A stretch of DNA of 64,000 bases from Actinomadura macra NBRC 14102 (GCF_001552215.1 NZ_BCQT01000016.1:121884-185883); one strand, 5' to 3'. Shown: positions 16,600-25,751, numbered from the stretch's first letter. Notes: generated by a model not told the origin, from the letters alone. Program-made: numbers and translations.

Positions 16600-17748
16600 A
16601 TGATCGATTTCACGCTGAGCGACGAGCAGGAGGAACTGCGGAGCACCGTGGAGCGGTTCTCCCGCGAGACCGTGGCGCCGGTGATCGGCGACCTGTACGA
16701 GCGCGGCGAGTTCCCGTACGAGATCGTCGCCGCGATGGGCAAGATGGGCCTGTTCGGCCTGCCGTTCCCGGAGGAGCACGGCGGCATGGGCGGCGACTAC
16801 TTCACGCTCTGCCTGGCCCTGGAGGAACTGGCGCGGGTCGACTCCTCGGTGGCCATCACGCTGGAGGCGGGCGTCTCGCTGGGCGCGATGCCGATCTACC
16901 GGTTCGGCTCGGACGAGCAGAAGGCGCGCTGGCTCCCGCAGCTCACCTCCGGTGAGAAGCTCGCCGGCTTCGGGCTGACCGAGCCGGGCGGCGGCTCCGA
17001 CGTGCCCGGCGGGATGCGGACCACCGCCCGGCTGGACGGCGACTCCTGGGTGATCAACGGCTCCAAGGCGTTCATCACGAACTCCGGCACCGACATCACC
17101 GCGTTCGTCACCGTCACGGCCTTCACCGGGGACGGCGAGATCTCCACGATCATCGTCCCGAACGGCACGCCGGGCTTCACGGTGGGGCGCAAGTACTCCA
17201 AGGTCGGCTGGTCGGCGTCCGACACCCGCGAGCTGTCGTTCGACGACGTCCGGGTGCCCTCGGAAAACCTCGTCGGCGAGCGCGGCCGGGGCTACGCCCA
17301 GTTCCTGCGCATCCTGGACGAGGGCCGCATCGCCATCGCCGCGCTCTCGGTCGGCCTCGCGCAGGGCTGCGTGGACGAGTCCCTGCGCTACGTCCGCGAG
17401 CGGGAGGCGTTCGGCAAGGAGATCGGCCGCTACCAGGCGGTGCAGTTCAAGGTCGCCGACATGGAGGTCCGCGCGCACACCGCCCGCCTCGCCTACTACG
17501 CGGCGGCGGCGAAGATGCTCGCCGGTGAGCCGTTCAAGAAGGAGGCGTCGATCGCCAAGCTCGTCGCGTCCAACGCCGCGATGGACAACTCCCGGGACGC
17601 GACGCAGATCTTCGGCGGCTACGGCTTCATGAACGAGTACGCGGTCGGCCGCTTCTACCGCGACGCGAAGATCCTCGAAGTGGGCGAGGGCACCTCCGAG
17701 GTCCAGCGCATGCTCATAGCCCGTGCCCTCGGCCTCCCCCCGTCCTGA
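16600..17748 (+). CDS. acdH: Acyl-CoA dehydrogenase (isovaleryl-CoA dehydrogenase role)
   Basis: The 382-residue flavoprotein of the acyl-CoA dehydrogenase family has FGLTEPGGGSDVPGG, WVINGSKAFITNSGTD, REAFGKEIGRYQAVQFKVADM, QIFGGYGFMNEY, and a C-terminal VGEGTSEVQR with the usual catalytic Glu. It starts two bases after the hmgL stop. Operon position matches S. coelicolor acdH, so oxidation of isovaleryl-CoA and related branched acyl-CoAs is the expected role. The catalytic Glu lies in the C-terminal position of most family members, so substrate choice rests on context. Confidence 0.9.
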   Translation: MIDFTLSDEQEELRSTVERFSRETVAPVIGDLYERGEFPYEIVAAMGKMGLFGLPFPEEHGGMGGDYFTLCLALEELARVDSSVAITLEAGVSLGAMPIYRFGSDEQKARWLPQLTSGEKLAGFGLTEPGGGSDVPGGMRTTARLDGDSWVINGSKAFITNSGTDITAFVTVTAFTGDGEISTIIVPNGTPGFTVGRKYSKVGWSASDTRELSFDDVRVPSENLVGERGRGYAQFLRILDEGRIAIAALSVGLAQGCVDESLRYVREREAFGKEIGRYQAVQFKVADMEVRAHTARLAYYAAAAKMLAGEPFKKEASIAKLVASNAAMDNSRDATQIFGGYGFMNEYAVGRFYRDAKILEVGEGTSEVQRMLIARALGLPPS

Positions 17749-17764
17749 GGGGTCTTCACGCCCG

Positions 17765-17781
17765 ACACGGTGATTCCGTGT
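17765..17781 (+). terminator. Possible terminator after the leucine catabolic operon
   Basis: ACACGG-TGATT-CCGTGT is a 6-bp stem with a 5-base loop, 17 bases after the acdH stop, followed by TATT. The stem is short and the T tract weak, so termination here is only a possibility. Confidence 0.35.
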
Positions 17782-17936
17782 TATTGGCGGGAAGGGGGCG
17801 GGGGTCAACGTCCGGCTTGGTGGCCTGATTGCGCCTGACGGTAGCGCTCTTGACCCACATACTTGATCGTTAACCGTAAGATGACAAGTCTCGCTAACGT
17901 GTGAAGCGTGCCAACGCCGACTTCTGGGGGCTTCCG

Positions 17937-18758
17937 ATGCCGGACACACCAGACCGTGAGCCGTCCTCGGCGGAGCTCAACACGGACGTGGCCCACTCGG
18001 CTCGGGTCTACGACTACCTCCTGGGCGGCAAGGACCACTATGCCGCCGACCGCGCGGCGGCGGAAGAGGTCGTCAAGGTCGCCCCCTACATGCGGACCTC
18101 CGTGCGCGCCAGCCGCAACTTCATGGTCCGGGTGGCCCGCTACCTGGCCGCCGAGCGCGGGATCAGGCAGTACCTCGACATTGGGACGGGCCTGCCGACC
18201 TCCCCGAACCTCCACGAGATCGTTCAGGCGGTCGACCCCACCTCGCGAGTGATCTATGTCGACAACGACCCCATCGTGCTCGTGCACGCCCGTGCGCTGC
18301 TCACCAGCACTCCCGAGGGGCGTTCCCGCTACATCGAGGCGGACGTGGGCGATCCGGACGCCATCCTCGCCTCGCCCGAGGTCGACGAGACCCTCAACCT
18401 GAAAGAACCCGTGGCGCTGTGCCTCATCGCCGTCCTGCATTTCATCCACGATGAGGACCAGGCACGCGGCATCGTCGAGCAGCTCATGGAACCGCTGGCC
18501 CCCGGCAGCTTCCTCGCCCTCTCTACGATCGCCAGCGACAGCGCACCCCAGCAGGTCCGCGCCGCCGTCGCGAAGTACAACTCGCGCGGGATCAACTCCA
18601 AGGCCCGTCCGAAGGCCGACATCGAGAAGCTCTTCGGCAACCTGGAGATGGTCGAGCCCGGTGTGGTCCCCGTCCACCACTGGCACCCGGACGCCGAGGC
18701 CCGCGCGATCGACGACTCCCAGGTCTCCATGTACGGCGGCGTGGCTCTGAAGCGCTGA
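17937..18758 (+). CDS. SAM-dependent methyltransferase, Methyltransf_19 (DUF574) family
   Basis: The protein has about 273 residues. The DUF574 blocks are ARVYDYLLGGKDHYAADR, QYLDIGTGLPTSPN (SAM-binding glycine loop), VIYVDNDPIVLVHARALL and ALCLIAVLHFIHDEDQA. The family is abundant in actinomycetes, usually without a known substrate. ATG 17937 follows GGGGG at six bases; GTG 17901 in the same frame is an alternative. It is a single gene between the acdH operon and a convergent methyltransferase. A paralogue lies at 42562-43365 on the other strand. Confidence 0.85.
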   Translation: MPDTPDREPSSAELNTDVAHSARVYDYLLGGKDHYAADRAAAEEVVKVAPYMRTSVRASRNFMVRVARYLAAERGIRQYLDIGTGLPTSPNLHEIVQAVDPTSRVIYVDNDPIVLVHARALLTSTPEGRSRYIEADVGDPDAILASPEVDETLNLKEPVALCLIAVLHFIHDEDQARGIVEQLMEPLAPGSFLALSTIASDSAPQQVRAAVAKYNSRGINSKARPKADIEKLFGNLEMVEPGVVPVHHWHPDAEARAIDDSQVSMYGGVALKR

Positions 18759-18760
18759 CC

Positions 18761-18792
18761 CTTCCCTGGCGCGGAGTGGTCAGCCTGGGAAG
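18761..18792 (+). terminator. Possible hairpin between convergent methyltransferase genes
   Basis: CTTCCCTGG at 18761-18769 and CCTGGGAAG at 18784-18792 can pair with one mismatch, just after the stop of the plus-strand methyltransferase gene. There is no clear T tract. Confidence 0.3.
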
Positions 18793-18883
18793 ACGTACCT
18801 GCGTGCGCGCCATGAGCGAGGCGCAATTCTTCACGGCACAGGACGGGACCCTCCCGCGACGTCCTCGTGCTCAAGCGACGTCG

Positions 18884-19909
18884 TCAGGCGTGGCGGGCTT
18901 CCAGGACGTTGAAGATGGGGCTCTGGGCGGGGGTGCCGGTGGGCTGGAGGCCCGCACGCTGGAACAGGTGCTCGTACTCGCTGCGGGTGCGCTGCCGGCC
19001 GCCGGAGGTCAACACCAGCATTTCGAGGTCGAGCCACTTGACCCGGGACGGGGCGGGGCCCTCGTTCAGGAGGGCTTCGCCGAGGAGCACGCGCCCCTCC
19101 GGTTTCATGGCTTCGCGGCAGCTGGCGAGGATCCGGACGGCACGGTCGTCGTCCCAGTCGTGGATGATGTGGCTGAGGACGTAGGTGTCGGCGCCGGACG
19201 GGACGGACTCGAAGAAGTCGCCGGCGACCTTCCGGCAGCGGTCCTCGACGCCCGCGCGGCGGAACTGGTCGCCGGATGTGGCGATGACGCCGGGCAGGTC
19301 GAACAGGACGCCCTCGGTGCCGGGATGGGCGGCCAGGATCGAGGCGAGGACGGCACCGTGTCCGCCGCCGACGTCCACGATCGCCTCCCCTGGCGCGAAG
19401 TCGCAGGCGGCGAAGGCAGGGGCGATGAACTGCCCGGAGACGGCGATCATGGCGCCGTTCAAGAGCTCGCCGTCGGCGGGATGGTCGGGCAGATACTCGA
19501 AGAGCTCCTGGCCGTGGATGTGCGCGAACGCCGATTCGCCGGTGCGGACGCTGTGCTCCAGGCCCGTCCAGGCGGCCCTGTGGAAGGGCGAGCTGGTCAA
19601 CAGCGCGTAGCCGCGCATGGAGTGGGGCCAATCGCTGCGGAGGAGGTCGCCCAGCGGGGTGGGGGCGAAGATGCCGTCCTCGCGTTCCTGGAAGACACCG
19701 ACGTCCGACAGCGCACGGAGCAGGCGGCGCAGGGCGCCGGGGTGAGCGCCCACTGCTGTGGCGAGGTCCTCTGCCGACCGCGGCCCGGAGGCCAGTTCGT
19801 CCGCGACGCCGAGGCTCGCGGCGACGCCGACGGCCTGGGCGACGCGGTTGCTGGCGCACAACCCCATCAGCGACGCGGCCAGCGGGTTCTCGGTGACCTC
19901 GGACGTCAT
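18884..19909 (-). CDS. O-methyltransferase-like protein (family 2)
   Basis: The protein has about 341 residues. The N-terminal dimerisation/winged-helix region is RVAQAVGVAASLGVADELASG followed by SAEDLATAVGAHPGALRRLL. The SAM-binding motif is AIVDVGGGHGAVLASILAAHP, followed by VLFDLPGV. The catalytic-base region is LSHIIHDWDDDRA. This is the secondary-metabolite O-methyltransferase type, and the acceptor cannot be read from sequence. ATG 19909 is preferred because GGGAGG lies five bases upstream; ATG 19930 is the alternative. No biosynthetic genes flank it, so it appears as an orphan tailoring enzyme. Confidence 0.83.
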   Translation of the reverse strand: MTSEVTENPLAASLMGLCASNRVAQAVGVAASLGVADELASGPRSAEDLATAVGAHPGALRRLLRALSDVGVFQEREDGIFAPTPLGDLLRSDWPHSMRGYALLTSSPFHRAAWTGLEHSVRTGESAFAHIHGQELFEYLPDHPADGELLNGAMIAVSGQFIAPAFAACDFAPGEAIVDVGGGHGAVLASILAAHPGTEGVLFDLPGVIATSGDQFRRAGVEDRCRKVAGDFFESVPSGADTYVLSHIIHDWDDDRAVRILASCREAMKPEGRVLLGEALLNEGPAPSRVKWLDLEMLVLTSGGRQRTRSEYEHLFQRAGLQPTGTPAQSPIFNVLEARHA

Positions 19910-20127
19910 CACGCCTCCCAAGATTGTCACTCCCAGTATCGCGGGTATTTCCTTGGGTGATCGCCTAATTGGGGTTTCTTGGGACTTCCCTTGCGCCGTC
20001 TGGGCGCGGAAAACAGGCCACGGTCAAAGGGCCCGAGGACCTCGGGCCGAGGGCGACGAACGTATCGCTCGGCGCTGCGGGCCCGGCTCATTCTTTTCGG
20101 CGACGGTGACGTGGAAGGAGTGAGGCC

Positions 20128-20357
20128 ATGAGCCCACCGAATCTAAGGCTGGACGCGCTTCTGCTGTCTGGAATGGAGCGGGCCAAAGGGCATGCGCGGG
20201 GGCGGTTACGGGACGCGCTGGACGAGCTTCCGGTCCTGAACGACGCGTCGCTCTGCATGACCGAGCTCATCACCAACGCGCGGCGGTACACCACGTCCGG
20301 ATGGGCGAGGGTCATGGCGTGTGGTTCGAGATGCCCCCTGTGGTTGACGTGGACTGA
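20128..20357 (+). pseudogene. Decayed RsbW-like ATP-binding (anti-sigma kinase family) gene
   Basis: Codons 1-60 read RLRDALDELPVLNDASLCM followed by TELITNARRYTTSG, the N-box of HATPase anti-sigma/RsbW-like proteins. After SGW the frame becomes nonsensical. In the next frame the DNA reads GEGHGVWFEMPP and ends at TGA 20355-20357, which matches the normal C-terminus (GK-VWFEMP). The G1/G2 ATP-lid region of about 50-60 residues is therefore deleted and the ends are joined out of frame. The product cannot bind ATP. A 9-bp-arm hairpin lies just upstream at 20030-20048. Confidence 0.75.
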
Positions 20358-20522
20358 CGTCCGGTCCCGGCCAGCAAGCGCGTCCTGAGTTGAACAACGC
20401 TGTCAAAGTGGGGAGATCCCTCGAAGGCGGCCGAATGTGGAAACGCTCCTTCTGTCATAGCGAGTACCACATAGCTAGGATTTCACTGCTTCCCGCCATT
20501 ACCCACCACGGGGGACGGTGTA

Positions 20523-22196
20523 ATGCGGACTTTGTCTCGACTGCTGGCCATCTCCACTGCGCCCGGCTGTCCGGCGCCGACGCCGGCGACCGCTCCGACC
20601 GAACTGGGCCCGGATGGCACCGCCGCCCTGGTGCTCCGGCCGCACGACCACTCCTACGCCGAGCCCGATCTGCTCACGTTGCGGGAGCGGGTGCTGACCG
20701 GGAAGGGGGTGGCGGAGCTGGCCGCGCCGTTCGCCGCCGTGGCCGCCGAGAACGGTGTGGTCACAGTGGCCGCCGACTGGCTCGGGATGCGGCAGCTCTA
20801 CGGTGTTCAGGGCGAGGGATGGGCGGCCATCGGGACGTCCGCCCGCGAGCTGGGCATCCTGGCGGGGCGCGGGCCGGACCACGAGGCGCTCGGCGTCTTC
20901 CGGCTCGTCGGCCACTTCCTCGACCAGGACACCGCGTTCGACGGGGTGACGACGCTGCGCGCGGGGCACGGCTGGACGCTCACGGACGGGCGGCTCACCG
21001 AGAACGAGATCCAGCCGGGCGATTTCCGTGTCGAGGAGGCACCGCCCACCGAGGAAGCGGTCCGGGAACTCGCCGACGTGCTGCGGACGAGCATGGAACA
21101 CCTACTGGACGAGTACCCGGACGCGGTCCTCCAGCTGTCCGGAGGTTTGGACACCCGGCTGGTGCTGGCGGCGATCCCACCGGCCCGCCGGGTGGGGCTG
21201 AAGACCCTCACCCTGAGCGCCAATGACAGTGGCGACGCCGCCACAGCCGCTCTGCTCGCCGAGAAGACCCGGATGCAGCAGGAGGTCATCGACCTGTCGG
21301 ACCTGGAACGGCTCGAACCGTCTGAGGTCCACCGGCTGGTCCTGGATGCGGCCCGGCGGCACGAGCAGATCCTCAACCCGCTGCACCTGGCCATGCTGGA
21401 GTGGGTCGAGGAGCAGACGAGCGATGCGCCCCGCATCACCGGTCTCGGCGGAGAGCTCTCGCGTGGAATGTACTACCCGATGCAGCGCCAGCACTCCGGG
21501 GTCACGCCCAAGCTGGTGAACCGGCTGGCGAAGTGGCGGATCTTCAGCCTGGACCCGGTCGACTCCACCTGCCTGGACCCCGTCTTCGCCCGCGAGTCCG
21601 AGGCCGCCACGATGTCGCGCCTGCACGACATCTTCGGCGGCATGTCCGGCGACTGGCTGTCGGCCACCGACGCGTACTACTACCGGCAGCGTTACCACCG
21701 CGCGGTCGGCGGGGTCATCACCAGCTCCTGCACGGAGCACACGGGGCTCAACCCGCTGCTACACCCGCGGTTCGTCGCCATCGCCGAGGCGCTGCCACCC
21801 GACGTCAAGCGCGGGTCGCGTTTCAACGCCCGGCTTCTGTCGGCGCTGGACCCAGATCTGGCGGCGCTCCCCATGGACACGGGCGTGCGGCCGTCGGCGC
21901 TGATGGCGCCCCGTCCGCTGGCACTGATCCGCACAGCGCGCGACAAGGGAACCAAGGTCGTGCACAAGACCCGGCAACGCCTGTCCCGCCGCGGCGACAT
22001 CGGAACCGTCCACAGCGCGCTCGCGCGCTCGCTCGTGACGTACTGGCGATCCGAGCCCCGGCTGCTGGAGCCGGTCGCCGCGAGCGGGCTCGTCGACCTC
22101 GGTTGGTTGGACCGCCTGCTGGCCGGCCCGAACATCCCCGCCCCCGCCACGACCGGCTTCCTCGCCCTCCTGGAGGGCGCCCTCAGCCCCGGCTGA
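20523..22196 (+). CDS. Asparagine-synthase-related ATP-dependent amide-forming enzyme
   Basis: The protein has 557 residues. Residues about 190-460 carry an asparagine synthase C-type domain: the PP-loop LQLSGGLDTRLVLAAI, then ITGLGGELSRGMYYP and a helical tail. The N-terminal 180 residues look like a glutamine amidotransferase class II domain (WLGMRQLYGVQGEGWAAIGTS), but the catalytic Cys2 is missing because the protein begins MRTLS. It should therefore use ammonia or an amine rather than glutamine, as lasso-peptide cyclases and beta-lactam synthetases do. The PP-loop has Thr instead of the usual Ser after SGGLD. No precursor peptide or RRE protein was recognised nearby. GGGGGACGG precedes ATG 20523. 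Confidence 0.75.
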   Translation: MRTLSRLLAISTAPGCPAPTPATAPTELGPDGTAALVLRPHDHSYAEPDLLTLRERVLTGKGVAELAAPFAAVAAENGVVTVAADWLGMRQLYGVQGEGWAAIGTSARELGILAGRGPDHEALGVFRLVGHFLDQDTAFDGVTTLRAGHGWTLTDGRLTENEIQPGDFRVEEAPPTEEAVRELADVLRTSMEHLLDEYPDAVLQLSGGLDTRLVLAAIPPARRVGLKTLTLSANDSGDAATAALLAEKTRMQQEVIDLSDLERLEPSEVHRLVLDAARRHEQILNPLHLAMLEWVEEQTSDAPRITGLGGELSRGMYYPMQRQHSGVTPKLVNRLAKWRIFSLDPVDSTCLDPVFARESEAATMSRLHDIFGGMSGDWLSATDAYYYRQRYHRAVGGVITSSCTEHTGLNPLLHPRFVAIAEALPPDVKRGSRFNARLLSALDPDLAALPMDTGVRPSALMAPRPLALIRTARDKGTKVVHKTRQRLSRRGDIGTVHSALARSLVTYWRSEPRLLEPVAASGLVDLGWLDRLLAGPNIPAPATTGFLALLEGALSPG

Positions 22197-22337
22197 GCGG
22201 CGGTCCCCCTGGCGCTGTCAGCAGCGTCCCCGGGCGGAGAGAAGAGTCGCGGGCGGAGTCCCCGGTCCGCACTGACGTGCAGGTTCGACCTGGACTGATG
22301 CGGAGGAAGACTCCGATGTCGCCTGCGTCACACCCTG

Positions 22338-22368
22338 TTGACCTCAACTCCGGTCGAGGTCGCAGGGT
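22338..22368 (+). promoter_or_regulatory. MerR/SoxR-like promoter element upstream of the exporter gene
   Basis: A near-perfect inverted repeat GACCTCAAC-TCCG-GTCGAGGTC (22340-22361, one mismatch) overlaps a TTGACC -35 hexamer at 22338. A CAGGGT -10-like hexamer at 22363 stands 19 bases away. The overlong spacing filled by a dyad is the hallmark of MerR-family activation, and CCTCAA/TTGAGG-type arms resemble SoxR boxes. It would drive a leader of about 185 bases into the DHA2 exporter. The rest of 22197-22555 shows no convincing gene. Confidence 0.5.
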
Positions 22369-22555
22369 GAGACCCGTGGAGCTGGAGGGATCCAGCCCGA
22401 ACTGTCAGACCCTGCCGGAATACTCCGGAAGACGACGGAGTTAAACCGTTCGCGAAAGTGTCAGTCTCTGCAGTATTTTGCTGCGGTATCCCCCGAGAAC
22501 GTTCTCCCGGTCCCTGTGCGCCCGACGTGCGGGCCCTCGACGATTGGAAAGTGAG

Positions 22556-24091
22556 TTGACCGCTCCCGCGTCCCCCAAGGCGGCGGACGGCCTGCAGGAG
22601 GCCCCGGCCTCGGGCGGAGGTCTGGACCGTGGCGTGCTCGCGGTGGCCATGGTCGTCGTCCTCGGCGCGATCATGTCCATCCTGGACGTGACCGTCGTCA
22701 ATGTCGCCATCAACGACCTCGCCCGGGAGTTCGAGACTCCCCTGTCCACGATCCAGTGGGTGGCCACCGGGTACACCCTGGCGCTGGCCACGGTGATCCC
22801 GATCACCGGCTGGGCGTCGGCGAGGTTCGGCACCAAGCGCCTGTACATGATCTCGATCGCGCTGTTCGTCGTCGGCTCGATGCTGGCGGGCCTCGCGTGG
22901 TCGGCCGAGTCGCTGATCGCCTTCCGCGTCCTGCAGGGCCTCGGCGGCGGCATGATCATGCCGGCGGGCATGACGATCCTGACGCAGGCGGCCGGGCCGC
23001 AGCGGGTCGGCCAGGTGATGAGCATCGTCGGCGTGCCGATGCTGCTCGGCCCGATCCTCGGCCCGATCATGGGCGGCTACCTCGTCGACGACGTGTCCTG
23101 GCGCTGGATCTTCTTCATCAACCTGCCCATCGGCATCGTGGCGCTGATCATGGCCGCGAAGATCCTCAAGCGCGACACCCCGAAGCCCACCGAGCGGCTG
23201 GACGCCATCGGGCTGATCCTGCTCTCGCCCGGACTGGCCTCGCTCATCTACGGCCTGGCCAAGGGCGCCGAGCTGAAGGACTTCCTCAAGGCCGATTCGC
23301 TGATCTACACGGCCGTCGGCGCCGTGCTCACCCTCGCCTTCGTGTTCCGCGCGCTCAGCGCCAAGAGCCCGCTGATCGACCTGCGGCTACTCAAGCGCCG
23401 GTCGGTGCTGGCGGCGTCCGGCACGATGGTGCTGTTCATGGCCGCGTTCATGGGCGCGATGCTGCTGCTGCCGCTGTACTACCAGACGGTCCGCGGCGAA
23501 GGCGCGCTCCAGTCGGGTCTGCTGCTGGCCCCGCAGGGCCTCGGCGCGATGATCACGATGCCGATCGGCGGCAAGCTGACCGACCGGGTGGGCCCCGGAC
23601 GGGTCGTCCTCGTCGGCATGGTCGTCGTCGTGGCCTCGGTGTCGGGTTTCGCCGCGATCCTGCAGGCCGACACGTCCTACTGGGCGCTCGGCGGGCTGCT
23701 GTTCGTCATGGGCCTCGGCATGGGCATGACGATGATGCCCACCATGGCGGCGGCGATCCAGACCCTCGCGCACGACGAGGTGCCGCGGGCGAGCACGATG
23801 CTGAACATCATCCAGCAGGTGTCCGCGTCGCTCGGCACCGCGATGATCTCGGTGCTGCTGGCCAACAAGCTCGCGTCCAACCTCGGCGGTGGAGGCGGCG
23901 GCGAGATCGGCTCCGCGGAGAAGATCCCGCCGGCGGTGATGGAGAAGATCGCCGGTCCGATGGCGGACGCGTTCCAGCACACCTACTGGTACGCGGCGGG
24001 CCTGCTCGTGTTCGCCTTCCTGCCGGCGCTGCTGCTACCGCGCAGGAAGCCGGAGACCCCGGCGGCCGACGCGCCGATGCAGATGCACTAG
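22556..24091 (+). CDS. DHA2-family MFS multidrug exporter (EmrB/QacA type)
   Basis: The protein has about 511 residues with 14 predicted helices. The N-terminal helix contains IMSILDVTVVNVAINDLARE, motif C of DHA2 drug/proton antiporters is GVPMLLGPILGPIMGGYLVD, and WRWIFFINLPIGIVAL follows. TTG 22556 after GGAAAGTGAG is the best start because upstream residues do not fit the family; TTG 22478 is an alternative. It follows the asparagine-synthase-like gene in the same direction and could export its product. A MerR/SoxR-like element in between suggests independent stress-responsive control. Confidence 0.87.
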   Translation: MTAPASPKAADGLQEAPASGGGLDRGVLAVAMVVVLGAIMSILDVTVVNVAINDLAREFETPLSTIQWVATGYTLALATVIPITGWASARFGTKRLYMISIALFVVGSMLAGLAWSAESLIAFRVLQGLGGGMIMPAGMTILTQAAGPQRVGQVMSIVGVPMLLGPILGPIMGGYLVDDVSWRWIFFINLPIGIVALIMAAKILKRDTPKPTERLDAIGLILLSPGLASLIYGLAKGAELKDFLKADSLIYTAVGAVLTLAFVFRALSAKSPLIDLRLLKRRSVLAASGTMVLFMAAFMGAMLLLPLYYQTVRGEGALQSGLLLAPQGLGAMITMPIGGKLTDRVGPGRVVLVGMVVVVASVSGFAAILQADTSYWALGGLLFVMGLGMGMTMMPTMAAAIQTLAHDEVPRASTMLNIIQQVSASLGTAMISVLLANKLASNLGGGGGGEIGSAEKIPPAVMEKIAGPMADAFQHTYWYAAGLLVFAFLPALLLPRRKPETPAADAPMQMH

Positions 24092-24124
24092 GACACCTGC
24101 CCCAGGATGCTCCTGGCGCGTTCC

Positions 24125-24164
24125 AAGCCCCGGTCCGGGACCTCGGGTCCCTGGGCCGGGGTTT
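24125..24164. terminator. Strong bidirectional hairpin terminator between convergent genes
   Basis: The arms at 24125-24142 and 24146-24164 pair almost completely around a TCG loop (GGGACC-TCG-GGTCCC core, outer CCCCGG/CCGGGG, ends AA/TTT). It lies between the convergent exporter and acyl-CoA synthetase genes and can serve both. Confidence 0.75.
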
Positions 24165-24212
24165 CGCCGTCCCCGGGCCGATGAGCGCCGTCCACGCGCG
24201 TCCGGCGGGGGC

Positions 24213-25751
24213 TCAGGTGTTCGTTGCCGCCTCGTCCTCCCGGTACTCGTCCCTGAGCAGACGTTTGTAAAGCTTTCCGGTCGGGTGGCGGGGAAGCTCG
24301 GCGCGAAAGTCGACCGTGCGGGGGCACTTGTAGTGGGCCAGCCGGTCGCGGCAGTAGGCGATGAGCGCGGCCTCCAGGGCGGGGCCCGCACGGCTCGGCG
24401 AGACGGGTTGGACGACCGCCTTCACCGCCTCGCCCATCTCCGGGTCAGGGACACCGAAGACCGCGACGTCGGCGACCTCCGGGTGGACGGCGAGGACGTT
24501 CTCGGCCTCCTGCGGATAGACGTTCACCCCGCCGCTGATGATCATGTGAGAGCGACGGTCGGTGAGGTAGAGGAACCCGTCCTCGTCGACGTGGCCGATG
24601 TCGCCCAGGGTCGTCCAGCCGTGGCCCCAGGGGTCACGGGAGGCGGCGGTCGTGGCGGGATCACCGTGGTACTCGAATGTGGGGCCCTTGCCGAAATAGA
24701 GGGTGCCGGGCACGCCCGGCGGGAGTTCCGTGCCGGCCTCGTCGCAGACGTGGACCTCGCCGATCAGGGGACGTCCGACGGTGCCCTTCCGGGCCAGCCA
24801 GTCCTCGGAGTTCGTGTAGACGAAGCAGTTGCCCTCGGTCCCGGCGTAGTACTCGTGCAGGATAGGTCCCCACCAGGTGATCATCTGCTCCTTCACCGGG
24901 ACGGGGCACGGCGCGGCGGCGTGCACGGCGACGCGGAGGCTGGAGACGTCGTAGCGGGCGCGGGTCCCGTCCGGGAGCTTGAGCAGCCGGATGAACATGG
25001 TCGGAACCCACTGGCTGTGCGTGACGCGGTACTTCGCGATGGCGGCCAGGGCCTGTTCGGCGTCGAACCTCTCCATGACGACCACGGTCGCGCCGAAGCG
25101 CTGGAGGTTGAGGCAGTAGCGCAGCGGCGCGGCGTGGTAGAGCGGCGCCGGAGAGAGGTAGACCGAGTCCGCGTCGGGCTGGAAGAGGAAAGAGATCAGC
25201 TTGTACAGCCGTCCGGGCGTGCCCATGGGCTCTTTGGGCAGCGGTGGTTTGACGCCCTTGGGACGTCCCGTCGTACCGGAGCTGTACAGCATGTCGCGGC
25301 CCTCGCACTCCTCATCGATCGGAGTGGGCGGGTGCAGGGCGACGCGTTCCTCGTAGGAGTCGTAACCCGGGGCCGTGCCGCCGAGCATGAGACGCAGCGG
25401 CACGTCAGGAACGGCCCGCGTCGTCTCGGTCTCCATCGCGGCGCTGGTGATGAAGGCCCTGGCCTCGCAGTTGCCCACGATGTAGGCGAGCTCGCCGGGC
25501 TGGAGCCGCGAGCTGATCGCCGTGTAGTACAGCCCGGACCGCTGGGCGGCCCAGGCGATGGCGAGATAGAGCGGGTGGTTCTCCAGCATGAACGCGATGT
25601 GGTCCCCCGGGCGCAGCCCCTCCGCATGGAGAAGCCGCGCGAGCCGGTTGGACTGGTCGTTCAGCTCCCGGTAGGTGAGGACCTGGCCTGAGCCCGCCAT
25701 GATGACGGCGGGCTTGTCGGGCGTCCGCTCAGCGATCTGCCCCAGGTGCAT
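24213..25751 (-). CDS. Acyl-CoA synthetase (AMP-forming)
   Basis: The 512-residue ANL-superfamily ligase is similar in layout to the one at 9731-11278. Motifs are MLYSSGTTGRPKGVKPPL, HEYYAGTEGNCFVYT, GDIGHVDEDGFLYLTDRR, GGVNVYPQEAENVLAVHP, and a tail ELPRHPTGKLYKR with the catalytic Lys. It resembles mycobacterial FadD4-like ligases. It stands alone, so its acid substrate is not indicated. The start at 25751 gives the expected N-terminus (LGQIAERTPDKPAVIM). Confidence 0.87.
   Translation of the reverse strand: MHLGQIAERTPDKPAVIMAGSGQVLTYRELNDQSNRLARLLHAEGLRPGDHIAFMLENHPLYLAIAWAAQRSGLYYTAISSRLQPGELAYIVGNCEARAFITSAAMETETTRAVPDVPLRLMLGGTAPGYDSYEERVALHPPTPIDEECEGRDMLYSSGTTGRPKGVKPPLPKEPMGTPGRLYKLISFLFQPDADSVYLSPAPLYHAAPLRYCLNLQRFGATVVVMERFDAEQALAAIAKYRVTHSQWVPTMFIRLLKLPDGTRARYDVSSLRVAVHAAAPCPVPVKEQMITWWGPILHEYYAGTEGNCFVYTNSEDWLARKGTVGRPLIGEVHVCDEAGTELPPGVPGTLYFGKGPTFEYHGDPATTAASRDPWGHGWTTLGDIGHVDEDGFLYLTDRRSHMIISGGVNVYPQEAENVLAVHPEVADVAVFGVPDPEMGEAVKAVVQPVSPSRAGPALEAALIAYCRDRLAHYKCPRTVDFRAELPRHPTGKLYKRLLRDEYREDEAATNT

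Noticed and set aside
20390..20522. A lasso or other RiPP precursor peptide upstream of the asparagine-synthase-like gene
   Set aside because: Short frames here lack leader/core organisation, a conserved Thr or acidic ring residue at the right spacing, and RRE or protease partners.
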